Virus record (IMG/VR): IMGVR_UViG_3300008110_000556
Span: 1-47,752 of that record
Strand: one strand, 5' to 3'
DNA from: a virus
Length of the DNA stretch: 47,752 bases
Within the stretch, counting starts at the first letter, position 1. Every line of letters begins with the position of its first letter. Below are positions 44,327 through 47,752 of the stretch, in pieces. A program made the translations under genes and the position numbers. The notes under the pieces are model-generated. The model was not told where the DNA came from. It worked only from the letters and a program-made list of their open reading frames with translations, and made no database searches.

Positions 44327-44329
44327 TCT

Positions 44330-44533
44330 ATGAAAAATCTATTCAGTTCCTTAATGTTAATTATTGTTATATTCATTTCCCCAGCAATCGGTGTATATTT
44401 TGCTCTTAACAGTGCTAATCCCGAAATTATATTTCTATCCTTTTTTACATTAAGTATAGTTTTATGGTTTAGCTTGCGTAAGGTTTTTGGTTGGAAAATT
44501 GATGAAAAAACAAGAAAAAATCACTCATGGTAA
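44330..44533 (+). CDS. Small two-TM protein, 67 aa
   Basis: Two hydrophobic helices (about 8-26, LMLIIVIFISPAIGVYFAL; about 32-48, IIFLSFFTLSIVLWFSL) with a basic C-terminal tail (RKVFGWKIDEKTRKNHSW). No family recognised. It starts 3 bases after the nuclease and overlaps the CsgG-like gene by 7 bases, placing it inside the exported cluster; a membrane partner or holin-type protein is possible. Confidence 0.6.
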   Translation: MKNLFSSLMLIIVIFISPAIGVYFALNSANPEIIFLSFFTLSIVLWFSLRKVFGWKIDEKTRKNHSW

Positions 44534-45246
44534 AATATCTTCTAAGTATCCCGTTCTTTTTCCTATCCACTACTTTGTTTGCTCAAGTAATAGGAAAAAC
44601 TTCCACTGAAAGCTACCAAGCTGAATTTGAGAAATCTGCTTCCATATATTCTATTCCAGAATATAACGGTAAGCCTGTACCTGTTGCTTTACTAACAATT
44701 GGTATAAGTGATGAAGTACTAGCTCAATATCCAGAATTAGGTGACTATAGAGTAGGACTAGGTCTAGCAAACATTGTAGTAGCATTTATGGATGAGACCT
44801 TTAGATTTGAATTTGTGGAAACAAAGGATGAAATAAAGGATCGTATGATTGCCCAAATGAAAGCCTCAGATAAAGGCATTTCTGCAAACAAAATAGAGGT
44901 AAAAGGTAACATTGTACTAGCCAAGTATTTAGGCTATGTTGAAGTATACGATTTTTCTATTTCAGAAGATGAAACTATAAACCTAAAAGATGGTGTAAAA
45001 AATACACTAGTAACTAGATTAGGTTTACAGCTAAAACTAGTAGATGCAGAAACTGGATTATACATGACTGGTTCAGGATTAGGTACTGCAACTACAACCC
45101 GTGAATTAACTTTATTAAGTGATCAAAACTTAGAGGAAGTAGCATTTAATCAATCATCTATTGGTACTTCTACCAAAAAAGCTCTAGAAACTGCAGTAGC
45201 AAAAGTTGTAAAAAGAATGATGCAAAAGGGTGTGTTTGATCACTAA
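44527..45246 (+). CDS. CsgG-like outer-membrane secretion channel component
   Basis: 239 residues with signal peptide MVKYLLSIPFFFLSTTLFAQ; no lipobox, whereas E. coli CsgG is a lipoprotein. The mature part follows the CsgG fold pattern: KPVPVALLTIGISDEVLAQYP, LANIVVAFMDETFRFEFVE, DRMIAQMKAS, KIEVKGNIVLAKYLGYVEVYDFSI (the VxGxIxxY-like strand), RLGLQLKLVDAETGLYMTGSGLG (LRxVNxxTGEV) and the C-terminal helix STKKALETAVAKVVKRM. CsgG homologues form nonameric curli secretion pores in the outer membrane and have been reported in some marine T4-like phages. Expected to work with neighbouring exported proteins. Confidence 0.75.
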   Translation: MVKYLLSIPFFFLSTTLFAQVIGKTSTESYQAEFEKSASIYSIPEYNGKPVPVALLTIGISDEVLAQYPELGDYRVGLGLANIVVAFMDETFRFEFVETKDEIKDRMIAQMKASDKGISANKIEVKGNIVLAKYLGYVEVYDFSISEDETINLKDGVKNTLVTRLGLQLKLVDAETGLYMTGSGLGTATTTRELTLLSDQNLEEVAFNQSSIGTSTKKALETAVAKVVKRMMQKGVFDH

Positions 45247-45250
45247 CCTA

Positions 45251-46501
45251 ATGAAATATTTTATTTTTATATTATTACTATGGGGGAATGTGGCTTTGGC
45301 CCAATCCCCCATCATTACCCAAACATATACCGATAGGTGTACGGGACAAACATTTGTGTTTTCTGTTCCATCAAATGGGCAAACAATAGTAATATTTTAT
45401 AATAAATCACGTACATTTACCGCAAATGACTTTACAAGTGGTGCATTACGTACCTGGCTAGAAGAAACATATGCTTGGTGGAGAAATTTAAGCCCTTGTT
45501 CTACTAATCAAGCTACTGCAACTGCAGCACAACAAACCGCTCAACAAGCTGCCTCAACTGCTACTTCAGTAGCTACTAATATTCCCACTCCACCCCCACC
45601 CCCACCAAGTGGTGGATCGTCTTCTAGCAGTTCTTCAAGCTCAAGTAGCTCTTCTAGTTCTTCCTCTCAAGAAAAAAGTGGGGGAGAGACAGAAAAAAGT
45701 GGAGGTGGATCTGAAGAAAAATCTGGTGGATCAGAAGAAAGTAGTAGCTCTGAAGAAAGCAGTAGTGAATCTGAATCTTCAGATAGTGAAGAATCCTCAG
45801 AAAGCTCTTCAGAAGAAGAGGAGGAAAAAAAAGAAGAAAAGAAAAAAACAACAACACCACCTATAGTAGTTGCAAACGTAGCATCCATACAAGGTCTAGA
45901 TGGTAAATGGGCTACTGCTCTATCCTTTGGTATGAGCAAATCTTCTTTGCTGGGAGACAAATCCTATGGGATAAACAGTATGGTATGGTCTAACATGAAA
46001 CAGTTTCTAGTAGCAGGAAACTATTCAAAAACCCATATGGTAAAGGGTGAAATAGACATGATTAGCTCTACTGCTATAAGTGTAGCTAAAATGTATTCAA
46101 CCTATTTAGTTTCAATAGGCCATGGCAAAGTATTCCCAGGTAGAGATGGATCTGTATTTGGATTCAACTTTGCAAGTAATGTAATGTCTGTAGAGTTAGC
46201 TCCTCTACAACGTGACTTATCTGGGTCTTTTAATACTGTATTTTTTTATACTAAATCCTTTAACTTTACTCGATTATCTTTAGCACCATTAGCTGCTTTA
46301 GCTTCAAACCTAGCTACATATAGTTTTACTACTAAAACAATAGATATGCCTCATTCACATATATTACTAGCAGGTAATAATTTTAACTACACTATAACAC
46401 AAAGATTTGTAGCTAACTTAGGTATAATGGCTACTTCATCTTTATCTGGAGAATTTCCAACAACATATGCTGTAACTGTTGGATCTAGATTTCAATTTTG
46501 A
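45251..46501 (+). CDS. Exported Ser/Glu-rich protein with outer-membrane beta-barrel-like C-terminus
   Basis: 416 residues from ATG 45251, which begins the signal peptide MKYFIFILLLWGNVALAQ; an earlier in-frame ATG (45230) overlaps the CsgG-like gene. Order: small N-domain with two Cys (RCTG and SPCST), Ala/Thr linker, Pro run, a poly-Ser/Glu/Gly/Lys low-complexity region (about 118-200, many different Ser codons, so not a DNA microsatellite), then about 200 residues of alternating strands (WATALSFGMSKSSLLGD; QRFVANLGIMATSSL) ending VTVGSRFQF. The terminal Phe is a typical outer-membrane barrel signal. Likely surface exposed; family not recognised. Confidence 0.65.
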   Translation: MKYFIFILLLWGNVALAQSPIITQTYTDRCTGQTFVFSVPSNGQTIVIFYNKSRTFTANDFTSGALRTWLEETYAWWRNLSPCSTNQATATAAQQTAQQAASTATSVATNIPTPPPPPPSGGSSSSSSSSSSSSSSSSSQEKSGGETEKSGGGSEEKSGGSEESSSSEESSSESESSDSEESSESSSEEEEEKKEEKKKTTTPPIVVANVASIQGLDGKWATALSFGMSKSSLLGDKSYGINSMVWSNMKQFLVAGNYSKTHMVKGEIDMISSTAISVAKMYSTYLVSIGHGKVFPGRDGSVFGFNFASNVMSVELAPLQRDLSGSFNTVFFYTKSFNFTRLSLAPLAALASNLATYSFTTKTIDMPHSHILLAGNNFNYTITQRFVANLGIMATSSLSGEFPTTYAVTVGSRFQF

Positions 46502-46546
46502 TATGTATAATAGATAAAATAATGTTTTACTCAAATATGTTGTGCC

Positions 46547-46835
46547 ATGTTTAACTATTTAAAAAATAAATGGATGGCTTTCAAGGACATTTTTAAATTT
46601 CAAGGACATTTTTAAAGACAACAACTCTTACAACGAAAAAAACATCGTAGGATTTGGATCATTTGCGGTAATGGCAGTATTTGCGGCCGCAGACATTGTA
46701 ACTGGTATATTAGGTATGCCGTTAGAAATTACCGATATTATTTTCAACTCTTTTGTGATCATTACATTGGGTTCTTTTGGTATCGATGGGGTAACTAAAA
46801 TCTTTAGTAAAGACAAAAAAGAAGAAGAATTATGA
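46547..46835 (+). pseudogene. Holin-like gene interrupted by a 19-bp tandem duplication
   Basis: From ATG 46547 the frame reads MFNYLKNKWMAFKDIFKFQGHF then stops at 46613. Removing one 19-bp copy (46579-46597 or 46598-46616) joins MAFKDIFK to DNNSYNEKNIVGFGSFAV and gives an 89-residue protein with two membrane helices (GFGSFAVMAVFAAADIVTGIL; DIIFNSFVIITLGSFGI) and a charged tail ending KDKKEEEL. Its TGA overlaps the endolysin ATG (ATGA), the expected holin-endolysin arrangement. As written, only an internal ATG (46671) could give the second half. Real inactivation, phase variation or assembly error cannot be told apart here. Confidence 0.72.
46579..46616 (+). repeat. Perfect 19-bp tandem duplication
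   Basis: TTTCAAGGACATTTTTAAA occurs twice back to back (46579-46597 and 46598-46616) and shifts the holin-like frame by one. Confidence 0.95.
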
Positions 46836-47446
46836 GCTTAAAATCTTTACAAGCTAAAATTGGAGTTGCTGCAGATGGTGCATTTGGACCTGGTACTTTA
46901 AAAGCAGCTATGGCCTATTACAAGATGACACCTGAAAGAGCTGCTCACTTTTTTGCCCAAACTGCTCACGAAAGTGGAAACTTTAAAGCATTTTCTGAGA
47001 ATTTGAATTACGGTGCTGCTGGTTTAACAGGGATATTTAAAAAATATTTCCCAACCACAGAAAAAGCATTACTTTATGAGCGCAAGCCTGAAAAAATTGC
47101 TAACTTAGTTTATGGAGGCAGAATGGGTAATGGCGATGAGGCTTCAGGTGATGGATTTAAGTTTAGAGGTAGAGGTGCTCTACAATTAACTGGTAAAGAT
47201 AATTACAAAGTATTCTCTGAATACTTGAAAAAACCAGAAATCATGACTAATCCTGATCTAGTAGCAACTGAGTATGCTTTCGAATCTGCAATTTTCTTCT
47301 TTGACAGAAACAAGCTATGGGACATCTGCGATAAAGGTGTAAACAAAGATACAATCTTAGCTCTCACCAAAAGAATCAATGGTGGAACTCATGGATTGGC
47401 TGATAGAGAAGAAAAAACACTTAAGTATTACGGTTTTCTAAAATAA
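46832..47446 (+). CDS. GH19 chitinase-like endolysin
   Basis: 204 residues, no signal peptide. MTPERAAHFFAQTAHESGNFKAF carries the GH19 catalytic HE pair (AHESGNF), followed by LNYGAAGLTGIFKKYFPT, NGDEASGDGFKFRGRGALQLTGKDNY (second conserved region GRGxxQLTGxxNY) and ALTKRINGG, the standard phage GH19 lysozyme-like layout. It hydrolyses peptidoglycan glycan strands at lysis and needs a holin to cross the inner membrane. Coupled by ATGA to the broken holin-like frame upstream. Confidence 0.92.
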   Translation: MSLKSLQAKIGVAADGAFGPGTLKAAMAYYKMTPERAAHFFAQTAHESGNFKAFSENLNYGAAGLTGIFKKYFPTTEKALLYERKPEKIANLVYGGRMGNGDEASGDGFKFRGRGALQLTGKDNYKVFSEYLKKPEIMTNPDLVATEYAFESAIFFFDRNKLWDICDKGVNKDTILALTKRINGGTHGLADREEKTLKYYGFLK

Positions 47447-47455
47447 TATTTTAGA

Positions 47456-47752
47456 ATGAAATCTAGCTTAAGTTTAATTTTATCTTCCATTAGCATGACT
47501 GCAGGTTTTGTATGCTCATATTTTATGGAAATTACAATGCAAAACGCTGAACAATATTTAGCTATTACAGCTCTAATATTTGCTGATGGGTTTTTTGGAG
47601 TAATTGCAGGAATAAAAAGAGAGGGATTCAAAACCTATAAAGCAGTTAAAATATTAAAAAATCTACTATTTTGGATTATATTTTTAACTGTAATACTAGG
47701 AATTGAAGCTAATTTTAGTGGAACATTTTGGTTAAGTGAAACTATAATTACC
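47456..47752 (+). CDS. Membrane protein, holin-like, cut by window end
   Basis: 99 codons are visible and the frame is open at the window end. Hydrophobic segments: LSLILSSISMTAGFVCSYF (about 5-23), YLAITALIFADGFFGVIAGI (about 33-52) and LLFWIIFLTVILGI (about 69-82), with a basic loop KREGFKTYKAVK. The arrangement ADGFFGVIAGIKREG..LKNLL recalls the phage toxin-secretion/holin family. It lies 9 bases after the endolysin, so a lysis role is plausible. Confidence 0.65.
   Translation, partial: MKSSLSLILSSISMTAGFVCSYFMEITMQNAEQYLAITALIFADGFFGVIAGIKREGFKTYKAVKILKNLLFWIIFLTVILGIEANFSGTFWLSETIIT

Noticed and set aside
45609-45866. Lys-rich plus-strand and Ser-rich or Leu/Phe-rich minus-strand frames in the Ser/Glu tract
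   Set aside because: Low-complexity DNA gives open frames in several phases; only the barrel-like protein frame has a signal peptide and a continuous folded domain.
1-47752. tRNA, rRNA or integrase/attachment site
   Set aside because: Gaps between genes are short and I see no cloverleaf, rRNA sequence or recombinase gene; nothing here indicates lysogeny.

Overview
This window is a contiguous piece of a double-stranded DNA tailed phage genome with a contractile tail, distantly T4-like. Every gene I can support lies on the + strand. The DNA is AT-rich, genes are packed tightly with many ATGA/TAATG overlaps, and start codons are usually preceded by A-rich sequence rather than a Shine-Dalgarno box. 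That initiation style, the 17-residue NTAVG/NTTG fibre repeats, dockerin/cohesin-like and T9SS-sorting-like domains and DUF2061 together suggest a Bacteroidota (flavobacterium-like) host. The host call is inference; no database search was possible.

Layout. (1) 1-13559: two giant paralogous fibre genes made of 51-bp repeats (the first enters from outside the window, the second ends in a peptidase-S74 chaperone), with two virion-like proteins and a small coiled-coil protein between them. (2) 13587-18906: a surface-chemistry cassette of three glycosyltransferases, an FkbM methyltransferase, a sulfotransferase, an APS-kinase-like P-loop kinase, an HxGH nucleotidyltransferase and DUF2061. (3) 18951-31525: tail and baseplate module: sheath (two frames), tube, gp26-like protein with an overlapping second frame, tape-measure candidate, tube-cap candidate, LysM-like protein, and a hub with an M15 peptidase. 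(4) 31577-40428: replication and nucleotide metabolism: short family A DNA polymerase, gp32-like SSB, UvsX, 5'-3' exonuclease/RNase H, gp41-like helicase, NrdB and NrdA. (5) 40554-46501: a run of exported or membrane proteins, including a CsgG-like protein, a Serratia-type nuclease, a dockerin/cohesin-like protein, a lipoprotein and a Ser/Glu-rich outer-membrane protein. (6) 46547-47752: lysis module: a holin-like gene broken by a 19-bp tandem duplication, a GH19 endolysin, and a second membrane protein cut by the window end.

How it fits together. The motif ATATTTATAA(C/T) recurs in front of tail genes and is the best candidate for the phage late promoter. Two strong hairpin terminators follow the tube gene and the RNR genes. 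The modification cassette beside the fibres could decorate fibres or the host surface with sugars and sulfate. The exported cluster probably acts on the host envelope late in infection.

The strongest leads are the sulfation/glycosylation cassette, the exported CsgG-like cluster, the recombining fibre repeats, and a set of single-base frame breaks in essential genes (sheath, gp26 region, hub, SSB) plus the broken holin. The frame breaks are either programmed recoding or sequence/assembly error; raw reads would decide.
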